Shown piece after piece: positions 1 through 8,249 of a stretch of 64,000 nucleotides of DNA. Under the pieces are notes generated by a model. It did not search any database. It was given only the letters and a program-made list of their open reading frames with translations, and had not been told where the DNA came from. Each line of letters starts with the position of its first letter. The first letter of the stretch is position 1. The DNA comes from Variovorax davisae (GTDB lineage: Bacteria; Pseudomonadota; Gammaproteobacteria; Burkholderiales; Burkholderiaceae_C): assembly GCF_030316845.1 (NCBI RefSeq), contig NZ_JASZYS010000009.1:220770-284769 (forward strand), given 5' to 3'. The position numbers were made by a program, and so were the translations under genes.

Positions 1-1
1 G

Positions 2-43
2 CTGGCGAAACTCCCCACCTCGCACGGCAAGGGCAAGGCCTAG
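2..43 (+). CDS. possible 3' end of an upstream gene (partial)
   Basis: An open frame enters from the left edge and ends at a TAG stop at 41-43, giving the tail LAKLPTSHGKGKA. It has the lysine-rich look of a soluble enzyme C-terminus and lies on the same strand as the next gene. The piece is too short to name a family, and it could be a chance open frame. Confidence 0.35.
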   Translation: MAKLPTSHGKGKA

Positions 44-102
44 GATGCGGTTCCGCGGTATCCCTGGGATCTGGCGGCGCCGGCGTTTCATCCACCTGGA
101 AC

Positions 103-116
103 TGACAACGATATCG
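103..116. promoter_or_regulatory. LacI-type operator-like site upstream of Bug gene
   Basis: TGACAACGATATCG lies 8 bp upstream of the start codon at 125, against the GGAG ribosome-binding sequence. It matches 13 of 14 bases of the site at 60608-60621 (TGACAACGATATCA), next to the LacI-family gene near 60 kb. It may bind that regulator or a paralogue outside the window. The last base breaks the dyad, so this could be a weaker site. Confidence 0.45.
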
Positions 117-124
117 GAGACACG

Positions 125-1135
125 ATGAACGAGAGACAGCAAGCGGCTCGACCCCCACGCCGGCGGGCCCTGCGCCTGGCGACGCTGGCCACGCTGGGGA
201 TGGCCCTCGGCATGGCGGGCGCCGCCTGGGCCCAGAAGTACCCCGACCGGCCGATCCGCCTGGTGGTGGGCTATTCGGCCGGCGGCGGGGTCGACGCCGC
301 GGCCCGCATCCTCAGCGCCCGCCTGCCGGCGGTGCTGGGCCAGCAGGTGGTGGTCGAGAACCGCGCCGGCGCCACCGGCATGATCGCTGCCGACCTGGTC
401 GCCAAGGCCGCGCCGGACGGCTACACGCTGATGATGGGCGACAGCGCCATGCTGATCACCAAGCTGCTGCAGCCGAAGATCGCGATCGACCCCATGACCA
501 GCTTCAAGCCGGTGGCCGGTGCCTTCGTCTCGCCGTTGATGATCGTCACCGGCAACGACTTCCCGGCCCGCACGCCGGCCGAACTGGTGACCGAGCTCAA
601 GACCCATCCGGGCCGCTATTCCTTCGCCACCTCGGGCGTCGGCACGGTGCAGCACCTGGGCTTCGAAATGCTCAAGCAGAGCACGGGCAGCTTCGTGGTC
701 CACGTGCCCTATCGCGGCGCCGCGCAGATCGTGCCCGACGTGGTCGGCGGGCAGGTGCCGATCGGCGTCGTCAGCGCCACGGCGGGCATGGCGCAGGCCA
801 AGGCCGGCAAGCTGCGCGCGGTGGCCCTCATGAACACGGCGAAGCTCGACGGCGCCGACGGCGTGGCGCCGCTGGCCGACGCGCTGCCGGGCTTCGACGT
901 GGCGCCGCGGCTCTTCGTGCTGGCGCCGGCGGGCACGCCCGACGAGATCGTCGACAAGCTCTCGGCCGCGGTGAAGGCCGTGCTCGACACGCCCGAGGCG
1001 GCCACCGCGGCCGCTGCGCAGGGCACCCTGCGGGCCTACGCGACGCCGGCCCAGCTGCGCCAGGCCATGGCCGACGAGAACGCACGCTGGAAGCGGATCA
1101 TCACCGACCAGCGCATCGTGGCCGAAGGGAGTTGA
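125..1135 (+). CDS. Bug-family periplasmic solute-binding protein (TctC-like)
   Basis: A 336-residue extracytoplasmic binding protein of the Bug/tripartite tricarboxylate receptor family, which capture carboxylates in the periplasm. Residues 1-36 form a twin-arginine-rich N-region, a hydrophobic core and an AWA|Q cleavage site. The mature protein opens with the family signature YPDRPIRLVV followed by a glycine-rich AGGGVD loop. GGAG sits 5 bp before the ATG. The stop overlaps the start of the arylmalonate decarboxylase homologue by 4 bp (TTGA), so the two are co-translated. No TctA/TctB membrane genes are adjacent, which is common for Bug proteins. The ligand is unknown; a malonate-type diacid is an inference from the neighbour. 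Confidence 0.92.
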   Translation: MNERQQAARPPRRRALRLATLATLGMALGMAGAAWAQKYPDRPIRLVVGYSAGGGVDAAARILSARLPAVLGQQVVVENRAGATGMIAADLVAKAAPDGYTLMMGDSAMLITKLLQPKIAIDPMTSFKPVAGAFVSPLMIVTGNDFPARTPAELVTELKTHPGRYSFATSGVGTVQHLGFEMLKQSTGSFVVHVPYRGAAQIVPDVVGGQVPIGVVSATAGMAQAKAGKLRAVALMNTAKLDGADGVAPLADALPGFDVAPRLFVLAPAGTPDEIVDKLSAAVKAVLDTPEAATAAAAQGTLRAYATPAQLRQAMADENARWKRIITDQRIVAEGS

Positions 1136-1845
1136 CGGTGACGCCAGCGCACCTGGGCTTGATCGTTCCCCCGGCCGCCGGCGCGGTGCCGGTCGACGGC
1201 CCGCTGCTGTACGGCGAGCGCATCCGCTTCAGCGCCCGCGGGCTCGGTCTGGGCGAGATCTCGACGCGCGGCTACACCGAGGTGATCGACTCGGTGATCG
1301 AGAAGGCGCTCGGCCTGGCCGCCCAAGGCGTCTCGGCCGTCTCGCTGATGGGCACCTCGCTGAGCTTCTTCCGTGGCGCCGCCTTCAACCGGCAACTGCA
1401 GCAGGAGATGGCACGCGCCACCGGCCTGCCCTGCAGCACCATGAGCGATGCGATCGTCGGCGGCCTGCGCAGCCTCGGCGTGCGGCGGCCCGCGGTGGCG
1501 ACCGCGTACATCGACGAGGTCAATGTGCAGCTCCGGCGCTACCTGGAGGACAGCGACTTCGAACCGCTCGCCTTGCAAGGCTTGTCGATCTCCGACGTGC
1601 AAGCGGTCGGTGAAGTACCGACCGCCGTGCTGGCCGAGCTCTGCACGACCGTCTTCGAGGCGAGTCCGGGGGCGGACGGCATCCTGATCTCGTGCGGCGG
1701 ATTGGTCACGCTCGATGCGGTGCGCGCGGTCGAGGCGCGCTACGGCGTGCCGGTGGTGTCGAGCTCGCCCGCAGGCTTCTGGGACCTGGTGCGTTGCGCG
1801 GGGCTCGACGCGCGCTCGCCGGGGCACGGGCGGCTGTTCGACTGA
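1132..1845 (+). CDS. arylmalonate decarboxylase homologue (Asp/Glu racemase superfamily)
   Basis: Encodes 237 residues closely resembling the Bordetella bronchiseptica arylmalonate decarboxylase, a cofactor-free enzyme that decarboxylates disubstituted malonates stereospecifically. From the TTG start at 1132, the dioxyanion-pocket residues fall at the same numbers as in that enzyme: G74-T75-S76 (LMGTSLSFFRG), Y126 (TAYIDEVN) and nucleophile C188-G189 (ISCGGL). Only one of the two racemase cysteines is present, as expected for a decarboxylase. The start is TTG at 1132 or GTG at 1138; TTG overlaps the upstream stop. The gene forms an operon with the Bug protein. The natural substrate is unknown. 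Maleate isomerase or another racemase relative is possible but fits the motifs less well. Confidence 0.88.
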   Translation: MTVTPAHLGLIVPPAAGAVPVDGPLLYGERIRFSARGLGLGEISTRGYTEVIDSVIEKALGLAAQGVSAVSLMGTSLSFFRGAAFNRQLQQEMARATGLPCSTMSDAIVGGLRSLGVRRPAVATAYIDEVNVQLRRYLEDSDFEPLALQGLSISDVQAVGEVPTAVLAELCTTVFEASPGADGILISCGGLVTLDAVRAVEARYGVPVVSSSPAGFWDLVRCAGLDARSPGHGRLFD

Positions 1846-1858
1846 ACGCGCGGACGGC

Positions 1859-2680
1859 TCAGCCGCGGGCGGCCGCGGCGAGCAGCGCCTGCGCCTTGAG
1901 CACCACGGGGCGGTCGACCATCTTGCCGTCGACCGCGACCGGCGCGCCGCCGCTGGCCGCATCGGCCGCGATGACGCGCTGTGACCATTCGATCTGTCCC
2001 GGCGTGGGCGAGAAGCCCCGGTTGACCGTATCCACCTGCTTCGGATGGATGCACAGCTTGCCGCCGAAGCCCAGGCGCCGCGCCTGCCTCGCATCGGCCT
2101 CGACACTGGCTGGGTCGTCGATCGCGGTGCTGACGCCATCGACCGGCGGCTGCAAGCCGGCGAGGCGGGACGCGAGGACGATCCGGGAGCGAAAGAATAG
2201 CAACTCGATGCCCTCGCCTTCGATGCCCAGGTCGGCCTGGAAATCGATCGAACCGAAGACCAGCCGCTGGACCCCCGGCGCCGCGGCGATCGCGCCGAGC
2301 TGGTCGATGCCGCGCGCGGTCTCGACCAGCGGCCACAGCGCAGCCGCAGGCAGGACCTCGGCGATCGCCCGCAGCACCGCCGCGTCCTCGGCCTTGGGGA
2401 GCATCAAGGCGGCGACGCCCGCTTGCGCGCACAGCGCGAGGTCGGCGGCATGCCAGGGCGTGTCGGCGGCGTTGATGCGCACGCCGACGATCGGGCCGCC
2501 ATCGTCCCCGCGCGCCATGAGCCAGTGGGCGAGCTGCGCGCGCGCTTCGGCCTTGCGCTCGATGGGCACCGCGTCCTCGAGATCGAGCACGATCGCATCG
2601 GCGCCGCTCTGGCAGGCCTTGTCGAAGCGCGCGGGCTGATGGCCAGGGACGAACAGCAGGCTGCGCGCGACGGCTGCCAT
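1859..2680 (-). CDS. HpcH/HpaI aldolase / citrate lyase beta (CitE-like) protein
   Basis: A 273-residue TIM-barrel lyase of the CitE/HpcH family, which cleave beta-hydroxyacyl-CoAs such as citramalyl-, malyl- or beta-methylmalyl-CoA with a divalent metal. Visible blocks are RSLLFVPGHQPARF, the metal-site helix DAIVLDLEDAVP, an arginine in VGVRINAAD, PLVETARGI and GKLCIHPKQV near the C-terminus. It ends the minus-strand operon, with 1 bp between it and the MmgE/PrpD stop, and it converges on the plus-strand gene ending at 1845. With the upstream hydratase and dehydrogenase genes, a citramalyl-CoA lyase role is the best guess. The exact acyl-CoA is not shown by sequence. Confidence 0.87.
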   Translation of the reverse strand: MAAVARSLLFVPGHQPARFDKACQSGADAIVLDLEDAVPIERKAEARAQLAHWLMARGDDGGPIVGVRINAADTPWHAADLALCAQAGVAALMLPKAEDAAVLRAIAEVLPAAALWPLVETARGIDQLGAIAAAPGVQRLVFGSIDFQADLGIEGEGIELLFFRSRIVLASRLAGLQPPVDGVSTAIDDPASVEADARQARRLGFGGKLCIHPKQVDTVNRGFSPTPGQIEWSQRVIAADAASGGAPVAVDGKMVDRPVVLKAQALLAAAARG

Positions 2681-2681
2681 G

Positions 2682-4049
2682 TCAGCCCAGCAGGCGATCG
2701 ACGCGCGCTGCGTCCGCCAGCCCCCAGATGCGATCGCACAGGGCCTGCGCCTCCTCGGGCGTGGCGGCTGCGCCGTACTGCACCAGCCGCTTCATCTTGT
2801 CCTCGATCTCGGCCCGGCTCAGCGTGTCGCCGGGGTCGCCCTTCGGTTCGTCGACCCGACCCGGGAAGCGGCGCCCATCGGTGGTCTCGATGCTGACCTT
2901 GCCGATCCAGCGCGCCGGGTAGGCGGTGTCGACCTCGCGGTCGAGCTCCATCATGACCTTGTCGCGGAAGGCCGCCACCTCGGGCGCCAGGTAGTCGCGG
3001 TCGAATTCGGTCAGGCCGGCGCGGCCATGCACCGCGATCAGGCCCAGCACCGTGCCCATCGAGAACTTGCCCTGGTGCACCGTGGTCGGCACAACGACAC
3101 GGCCCAGCACGTCGATGGCGCCCTGGTGGACATGGGTCACGACCCGCGCGATGTCGCTGTGCTTCAGGCCGTGCGCCGTCATCACCTGCAGCAGCGCATC
3201 GGCGGCCGGGTGCGTGTGGCGGCAGGAGGCGTGGTACTTGAAGGAGGTCTCGGCCAGCGTCCAGCGCGTGCCCAGCCCATCGACGAGGCGCGCGGGGTCG
3301 GCATCGCTCGACATGCCCACGCCCAGGCCCTGCGCGCCTTCGAGCACGTGCTGCGCGCCCGTGAAGCCGTCCTTCGCGAGGTAGGCCGACATCAACCCGC
3401 TTGCGGCCGCATGCGCGCAGTGCAGCTGCTTCGAATCGGCGGCGTCCCGCAGGAACTCCCAGACCCCGGCCGACTGGGTGCCGGCCGAGCCGAAGGCATG
3501 CAGCATCTGGGCCGGCGTGAGTTCCAGCAGCCGCCCCACCGCCGCCGCGGCCGCCAGTGTGCCGGCGGTGGCGGTGGTGTGGAAGGTGCGGTAGTGCGAG
3601 CGGCCGAGGAATTCGCCGACCCGGATGCCGACTTCATAGCCGGCCACCACCGCCGTCAGCAACTGCGCCCCGCTCGCGCCCAGGGCCTGGGCGGTGGCCA
3701 GCGCGGGTGCGAACACGACCGCGGCCGGATGGAACACCGAGCCGTTGTGGACATCGTCCTGCTCGACGTAGTGCGAGGCCGCGGCATTCACCAGCGCCGC
3801 GAAGACCGGCGAGGTGGTGCGGCGCGAGATCAGCACTTCGCTCGAACCCTCGGCCGGGCCCATCGTCTCGGCGAAGCGCTGGATGGCCTGCACCGGACGC
3901 GCCGAGCGGGCGGCGAGCACGGAGCCCAGCCAGTCGAGCATCAGGTCTTCGGCGCGGCGCAGGACCGGGTCGGGGATCTGCGAGAAAGAGAGGCCGGCGG
4001 CGAAGGTGGCGAGGGTCCGGCTCGGGTGATCGAAGGTGTTGGCGCTCAT
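2682..4049 (-). CDS. MmgE/PrpD family protein
   Basis: About 455 residues of the MmgE/PrpD family (2-methylcitrate dehydratase, iminodisuccinate epimerase, cis-aconitate decarboxylase relatives). The all-helical N-domain includes LMLDWLGSVLAARSARP and the family block AASHYVEQDDVHNGS. The central block is SFKYHASCRHTHPAAD, where related enzymes place active-site residues. An open frame extends upstream to about 4450, but that part is antisense-like arginine/proline sequence. The ATG at 4049 starts a normal family N-terminus. The gene lies in the operon between the CoA-transferase and the lyase. It probably dehydrates or isomerises a tricarboxylate or diacid; the substrate is unresolved. Confidence 0.88.
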   Translation of the reverse strand: MSANTFDHPSRTLATFAAGLSFSQIPDPVLRRAEDLMLDWLGSVLAARSARPVQAIQRFAETMGPAEGSSEVLISRRTTSPVFAALVNAAASHYVEQDDVHNGSVFHPAAVVFAPALATAQALGASGAQLLTAVVAGYEVGIRVGEFLGRSHYRTFHTTATAGTLAAAAAVGRLLELTPAQMLHAFGSAGTQSAGVWEFLRDAADSKQLHCAHAAASGLMSAYLAKDGFTGAQHVLEGAQGLGVGMSSDADPARLVDGLGTRWTLAETSFKYHASCRHTHPAADALLQVMTAHGLKHSDIARVVTHVHQGAIDVLGRVVVPTTVHQGKFSMGTVLGLIAVHGRAGLTEFDRDYLAPEVAAFRDKVMMELDREVDTAYPARWIGKVSIETTDGRRFPGRVDEPKGDPGDTLSRAEIEDKMKRLVQYGAAATPEEAQALCDRIWGLADAARVDRLLG

Positions 4050-4077
4050 GGCAAGTTTCTTGGTCAGTAAAGGGGAC

Positions 4078-5268
4078 TCAGACGGCGCCGGCCGAACGCA
4101 GCGCCGCGATGGCGTCCGCGTCGTAGCCGAACTCGGCCAGGATCGCGTCGGTGTGCTGGCCCAGCGTGGGCACCGCATCCATGCGCGCATCCCATTCGCG
4201 CGGCATGCCCGGCGGCAGCAGCGCGGGAATCGGGCCGGCGCCCGTGCCCACCTCGGTCCAGCGCTCGCGCGCCGCGAGCTGCGGGTGGTTCCAGACGTCG
4301 TGCATCGTGTTGACCTGCGCGGTCGCGATCTGCGCGGCGTCGAGGCGCTGCATGATCTGCGTCGCGGTGAAGGGCGCGAAAGCCTGCACGATGATCTCGC
4401 GCAGCGCGTCGCGCGATTCGGTGCGCAGCGTGTTGGAGGCGAAGCGCGCATCGGTCGCCAGGGCCGGCTGCTCCAGCACCTTGGCGCAGAACACCTGCCA
4501 TTCGCGCTCGTTCTGCAGGCCCAGCATGACCAGCTTGCCGTCGCCGGCCGGGAACGGGCCGTAGGGATAGATGGTCGCGTGCGCGGCGCCCGCGCGCGGC
4601 GGCGGCTCGGCGCCGTCGAAGGCGTAGTACATCGGGAAGCTCATCCACTCGACCATGCTCTCGAGCATCGAGACATCGATGCGGCAGCCCTTGCCCGTCT
4701 TGCCGCGCTGCAGCAGCGCCGCCAGGATGTTGCTGTAGGCGTACATGCCCGCCGAGATGTCGGCGATCGAGCAGCCGGCCTTCGCCATGTCCTGCGGCGT
4801 GCCGGTGACCGAGAGGAAGCCGGACTCGCTCTGGATCAGCAGGTCGTAGGCCTTGCTGTCACGGTACGGACCAGGCTTGTGCGCATCGTCGCCATAGCCC
4901 GAAATGTCGCACACGACCAGGCCCGGATGCTTCGGCGCCAGGGCCTCGAACGACAGGCCCAGCCGTGCGGCCGCGCCGGGTGCGAGGTTCTGCACCAGCA
5001 CGTCGGCCCCGGCCACGAGGCGCTGAAGGATCTCCTGGCCCTTCGGATGCTTCACGTCGAGCGTCAGGCTCTCCTTCGAGCGGTTGGTCCAGACGAAGTG
5101 CGAGGCCAGCCCGTGCACGCGCTGGTCGTAGGCGCGCGCGAAGTCGCCGCTGCCGGGCCGCTCGACCTTGATGACGCGCGCGCCCAGGTCGGCCAGCTGC
5201 CGGGTGCAGAACGGCGCCGCGATCGCGTGTTCGAGCGTGAGGACGGTGATGCCTTCGAGCGGGCGCAT
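4078..5268 (-). CDS. CaiB/BaiF family CoA-transferase
   Basis: A 396-residue class III CoA-transferase moving CoA between carboxylic acids through an aspartyl-CoA intermediate. The N-terminus MRPLEGITVLTLEHAIAAPF, the RLADLGARVIKVERP-type block and the catalytic-aspartate motif AYDLLIQSESGF followed by SVTG are present. The start at 5268 shares a base with the stop of the acyl-CoA dehydrogenase (TGATG), showing translational coupling. The longer open frame upstream is a shadow of that dehydrogenase. In this operon it most likely activates a diacid using succinyl-CoA or a product CoA ester as donor. Confidence 0.92.
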   Translation of the reverse strand: MRPLEGITVLTLEHAIAAPFCTRQLADLGARVIKVERPGSGDFARAYDQRVHGLASHFVWTNRSKESLTLDVKHPKGQEILQRLVAGADVLVQNLAPGAAARLGLSFEALAPKHPGLVVCDISGYGDDAHKPGPYRDSKAYDLLIQSESGFLSVTGTPQDMAKAGCSIADISAGMYAYSNILAALLQRGKTGKGCRIDVSMLESMVEWMSFPMYYAFDGAEPPPRAGAAHATIYPYGPFPAGDGKLVMLGLQNEREWQVFCAKVLEQPALATDARFASNTLRTESRDALREIIVQAFAPFTATQIMQRLDAAQIATAQVNTMHDVWNHPQLAARERWTEVGTGAGPIPALLPPGMPREWDARMDAVPTLGQHTDAILAEFGYDADAIAALRSAGAV

Positions 5269-6428
5269 CAGAAGCTCCTTGGCAGGCCCAGCATGTGCTC
5301 GGCCACGTAGCTCAGGATCAGGTTGGTCGAGATCGGCGCCACCTGGTAGAGCCGGGTCTCCCGGAACTTGCGCTCGACGTCGTACTCGCAGGCGAAGCCG
5401 AAGCCGCCGTGGAACTGCAGGCAGGCGTTGGCCGCTTCCCACGAGGCCTTGGCGGCGAGGTACTTCGCCATGTTGGCCTGGGCGCCGCAGGGCTCGTGCG
5501 CGTCGAAGCGGCGGCAGGCCTCGTAGCGCATCAGGTCGGCGGCCTCGATCTCGATGTGGGCCTCGGCGATCGGGAACTGCACGCCCTGGTTCTGGCCGAT
5601 CGGCCGGCCGAAGACCACGCGCTCCTTGACATAGGCCGTGACCTTGTCGATGAACCAGTGGCCGTCGCCGATGCACTCGGCCGCGATCAGCGTGCGCTCG
5701 GCATTGAGGCCGTCGAGGATGTACTTGAAGCCCTGCCCTTCCTCGCCGATCAGGTTCTCGGCCGGGATTTCGAGATTCTCGAAGAACAGCTCGTTGGTCT
5801 CGTGGTTGACCATGTTGAGGATCGGCCGCACCGTGAGCCCGTGGCCGATGGCCTCGCGCAGGTCGACGATGAAGATCGACATGCCCTCGGACTTCTTCTT
5901 GACATCGGCCAGCGGCGTGGTGCGCGCCAGCAGGATCATCAGGTCGGAGTGCTGGATGCGCGAGATCCACACCTTCTGGCCGTTGATGACGTAGCGGTCG
6001 CCCTTCTTCACGGCCGTGGTCTTGATTTTGGTGGTGTCGGTGCCGGTCGACGGCTCGGTCACGCCCATCGACTGCAGGCGCAGTTCGCCGGTCGCGATCT
6101 TCGGCAGGTACTTGCGCTTCTGTTCCTCGGACCCATGCCGCAGCAGGGTGCCCATGTTGTACATCTGGCCATGGCAGGCGCCCGAGTTGCCGCCCGCGCG
6201 GTTGATCTCTTCCATGATCACGGAGGCTTCGGTGAGCCCCAGGCCCGAGCCGCCGTATTCCTGCGGGATCAGCGCGGCCATCCAGCCGGCCTTGGTCAGT
6301 GCGTCGACGAATTCGGCCGGGTAGGCACGGGCCTCGTCGACCTTGCGGAAGTACTCGTTCGGGAACTGGGCGCAGAGGTCGCGCACGGCGTCGCGGATGT
6401 CGGGAAAGCGGGGGTTGGAGTCGGTCAT
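5268..6428 (-). CDS. acyl-CoA dehydrogenase
   Basis: A 386-residue FAD acyl-CoA dehydrogenase that introduces an alpha,beta double bond and passes electrons to ETF. The FAD/substrate block reads MGVTEPSTGTD, followed by VINGQKVWISR. The C-terminus, RLYQVAPISTNLIL to LGLPRSF, replaces the usual YEGT segment that carries the catalytic glutamate. An alternative glutamate is available in the helix containing LNAERTLIAAE, where isovaleryl- and long-chain enzymes place their base. Its start is 6 bp from the hydratase stop. Methylsuccinyl-CoA is a plausible substrate from context, but not proven. Confidence 0.92.
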   Translation of the reverse strand: MTDSNPRFPDIRDAVRDLCAQFPNEYFRKVDEARAYPAEFVDALTKAGWMAALIPQEYGGSGLGLTEASVIMEEINRAGGNSGACHGQMYNMGTLLRHGSEEQKRKYLPKIATGELRLQSMGVTEPSTGTDTTKIKTTAVKKGDRYVINGQKVWISRIQHSDLMILLARTTPLADVKKKSEGMSIFIVDLREAIGHGLTVRPILNMVNHETNELFFENLEIPAENLIGEEGQGFKYILDGLNAERTLIAAECIGDGHWFIDKVTAYVKERVVFGRPIGQNQGVQFPIAEAHIEIEAADLMRYEACRRFDAHEPCGAQANMAKYLAAKASWEAANACLQFHGGFGFACEYDVERKFRETRLYQVAPISTNLILSYVAEHMLGLPRSF

Positions 6429-6433
6429 GGCGA

Positions 6434-7297
6434 TCAGGAGGAAGTGAGTTCGGCGCTGGCCTGCATCAGCAGCGCGCCCTGGCCGTCCTCGGCCCAGAGG
6501 GCGAGCTTGCCGTCGGCGTCGGCCGCGTGGCCGCAGACCCGCAGCAGGCGGCCACAGGTCAGCGGGCGCACGGCCTTGAAGCGGTAGGTGCGCACGCGGC
6601 GGCCCGGGTTGTGCTGTTGCGCCGCCTCGAGCAGCAACGTGGCGATCAGCGGACCGTGCACCACCAGGTCGTCGTAGCCCTCGACCTGCGTGACGTAGGG
6701 GTGGTCGTAGTGGATGCGGTGGCTGTTGAAGGTGAGCGCCGAGTAGCGGAACAGCAGGGTGGCGTCGGGCCGATGCTCGACCGACCAGGCGGCATCGGCC
6801 GGCGGTGCCTGCGGCGGCGCCGATTCGCCCGGCTTGGCAGCTTCGCGGTAGACGATGTCGTGCTGGTCGCGCAGCACCAGGGTGTCGCCCGCGTGCACCT
6901 CGTGCGCGACCTTGACGAACACCAGGGCGCCGGCCTTGCCTTGCTTCAGCGCGACGTCGACCACGCGCGAGGTCTTGCGCGCCGGCGCGCCGAGCGGCAG
7001 CGGGGCGAAGAATTCCAGCTGGCTGCCGGCCCACATGCGGCGCGGCAGCGGCACCGGCGGCAGGAAGCCGCCACGCGCCGGATGGCCGTCCGGGCCCAGC
7101 TGGATCTGCGGCGCGGTCGGCAGGAAGTAGCACCAGTGCCATAGCGGCGGCAGCGCCCGGCCCGCCGGCCAAGGCTGGCCGTCGTTGCGCAGGGTGGCGG
7201 CCAGCGCGCTCGCGGTCCAGGGCGACAGCAGGTCGTCGTGGGTCTCGGTGCGGCCGATCCAGGTTTGCAGGTGGGCGATGTCGAGCGGGTCGGTCAT
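6434..7297 (-). CDS. hot-dog hydratase, mesaconyl-C4-CoA hydratase/HTD2-like
   Basis: A 287-residue double hot-dog protein of the FAS1-like dehydratase/HTD2 group, whose characterised members hydrate mesaconyl-C4-CoA or act as hydroxyacyl dehydratases. The N-terminal half carries LPPLWHWCYFLP and the block GFLPPVPLPRRMWAGS. The C-terminal half has FRYSALTFNSHRIHYDHPY, the hydratase-2 type catalytic aspartate/histidine region, then LVVHGPLIATLLL. The ATG at 7297 begins the natural N-terminus; the upstream open frame is a shadow of the lyase gene. It sits between the citryl-CoA lyase-like and dehydrogenase genes. Conversion of mesaconyl-CoA to citramalyl-CoA is inferred from the family and neighbours. 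Confidence 0.85.
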   Translation of the reverse strand: MTDPLDIAHLQTWIGRTETHDDLLSPWTASALAATLRNDGQPWPAGRALPPLWHWCYFLPTAPQIQLGPDGHPARGGFLPPVPLPRRMWAGSQLEFFAPLPLGAPARKTSRVVDVALKQGKAGALVFVKVAHEVHAGDTLVLRDQHDIVYREAAKPGESAPPQAPPADAAWSVEHRPDATLLFRYSALTFNSHRIHYDHPYVTQVEGYDDLVVHGPLIATLLLEAAQQHNPGRRVRTYRFKAVRPLTCGRLLRVCGHAADADGKLALWAEDGQGALLMQASAELTSS

Positions 7298-7308
7298 GGG
7301 CTGGGCCT

Positions 7309-8091
7309 TCAGTCCTGCCGCGGGGCACCGGCCTCGCGCTCGACCCGCTGCCAGATCTCGACCCCCATCGGATCGTCGATCTCCTCCAGGATGTGGCCGA
7401 CCAGGCCGATGGCGCGCGCCATCACGCCGAAGCCGCGGATGATGCGCCACGGGAAGCCGAATTCGGCCGCGATGGCGCCGATGGCGCCGGTGGCGTTGAT
7501 CGGCAGCGACTTGCCCGAGACCCGCTCGGCCTCGGCTTGCACCGCCTGCATCAGCGCCACGTAGTGGCTCGACAGGCCGTTCTCGGCCGCGATCTGGAAC
7601 AGCCGCGGCGTGCGCGGATCGATCGGCTTGTGCAGCGGATGGCCCAGGCCCGGCACGATCTCCTTGCGGGCGCGGTAGGCGGCGACGATCTCGCGCGCCA
7701 GGTCGGCCAGCGGCCGGCTGGGCGCGGTGCCGGGCGGGATCGCCTCGTACAGCATGCGCGCCGCGCCTTCGGTGCTGCCGACGAACACGCTGCCCAGGCC
7801 GCAGAGGCCGGCACCCACGGCGGCCTGCAGCGCCTCGGGCGCGCCGGCGTAGGTCAGCCGGGCGACCAGCGCGCTCGGCGTGATGCCGTGCTCGACCAGC
7901 GTCACCACGATGGCGTTGAAGGTGACCGATTCCTGCGGCGTCGGCACCCGCCCCGTGAGCTCGAGGAAAGCCATGTCGCCGAGGTTCAGGTGGCCGAGGA
8001 TCTCGGAGGGCAGGTCGCGCCCGCGCACCGTGATCTTGTCGGGCGTGCTGTGGCCGAGTTCGGTGTGCAGGGATTTCTTGATCTTGGTCAT
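7309..8091 (-). CDS. citryl-CoA lyase-like (citrate synthase family) protein
   Basis: A 260-residue protein of the citrate synthase superfamily in its short form, annotated in many Burkholderiales as citryl-CoA lyase. The conserved histidine regions are IVPGLGHPLHKPIDPRTPR and RGFGVMARAIGLVGHILEE. The central SLPINATGAIGAI matches the hinge and active-site loop. It lacks the large N-terminal domain of true citrate synthase. It is the first gene of the minus-strand operon and faces the divergent dehydrogenase fusion across a 158-bp spacer. It may cleave or form a citryl-CoA-like ester. Whether it is active alone is unknown. Confidence 0.85.
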   Translation of the reverse strand: MTKIKKSLHTELGHSTPDKITVRGRDLPSEILGHLNLGDMAFLELTGRVPTPQESVTFNAIVVTLVEHGITPSALVARLTYAGAPEALQAAVGAGLCGLGSVFVGSTEGAARMLYEAIPPGTAPSRPLADLAREIVAAYRARKEIVPGLGHPLHKPIDPRTPRLFQIAAENGLSSHYVALMQAVQAEAERVSGKSLPINATGAIGAIAAEFGFPWRIIRGFGVMARAIGLVGHILEEIDDPMGVEIWQRVEREAGAPRQD

Positions 8092-8156
8092 GGCGGCGTG
8101 GAGGCGCGAAATGTCGATCCCGTGAATCTAGTCCTGTTGTGGCGCTGCCGGTCCGT

Positions 8157-8183
8157 GATTGCCGAAGGCTCCCTTCGGCAATC
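8157..8183. promoter_or_regulatory. perfect 12-bp inverted repeat between divergent operons
   Basis: Two 12-bp arms (GATTGCCGAAGG at 8157-8168 and its exact complement at 8172-8183) are separated by CTC. The element lies in the spacer between the minus-strand operon starting at 8091 and the plus-strand gene at 8250. It could be an operator for both promoters or a hairpin in the plus-strand leader. No T-tract follows on either strand, so a terminator is unlikely. Confidence 0.6.
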
Positions 8184-8249
8184 GCGAACGTCGGGGCGGG
8201 CGCGCTCTGGCACGCTCCGAACCCGGATCGATTCATCAACCGGGACACC

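Noticed and set aside
1859..2680. HpcH/HpaI gene as a true citrate lyase beta subunit
   Set aside because: No citrate lyase alpha or gamma (acyl-carrier) genes are present; the operon points to a stand-alone CoA-ester lyase.
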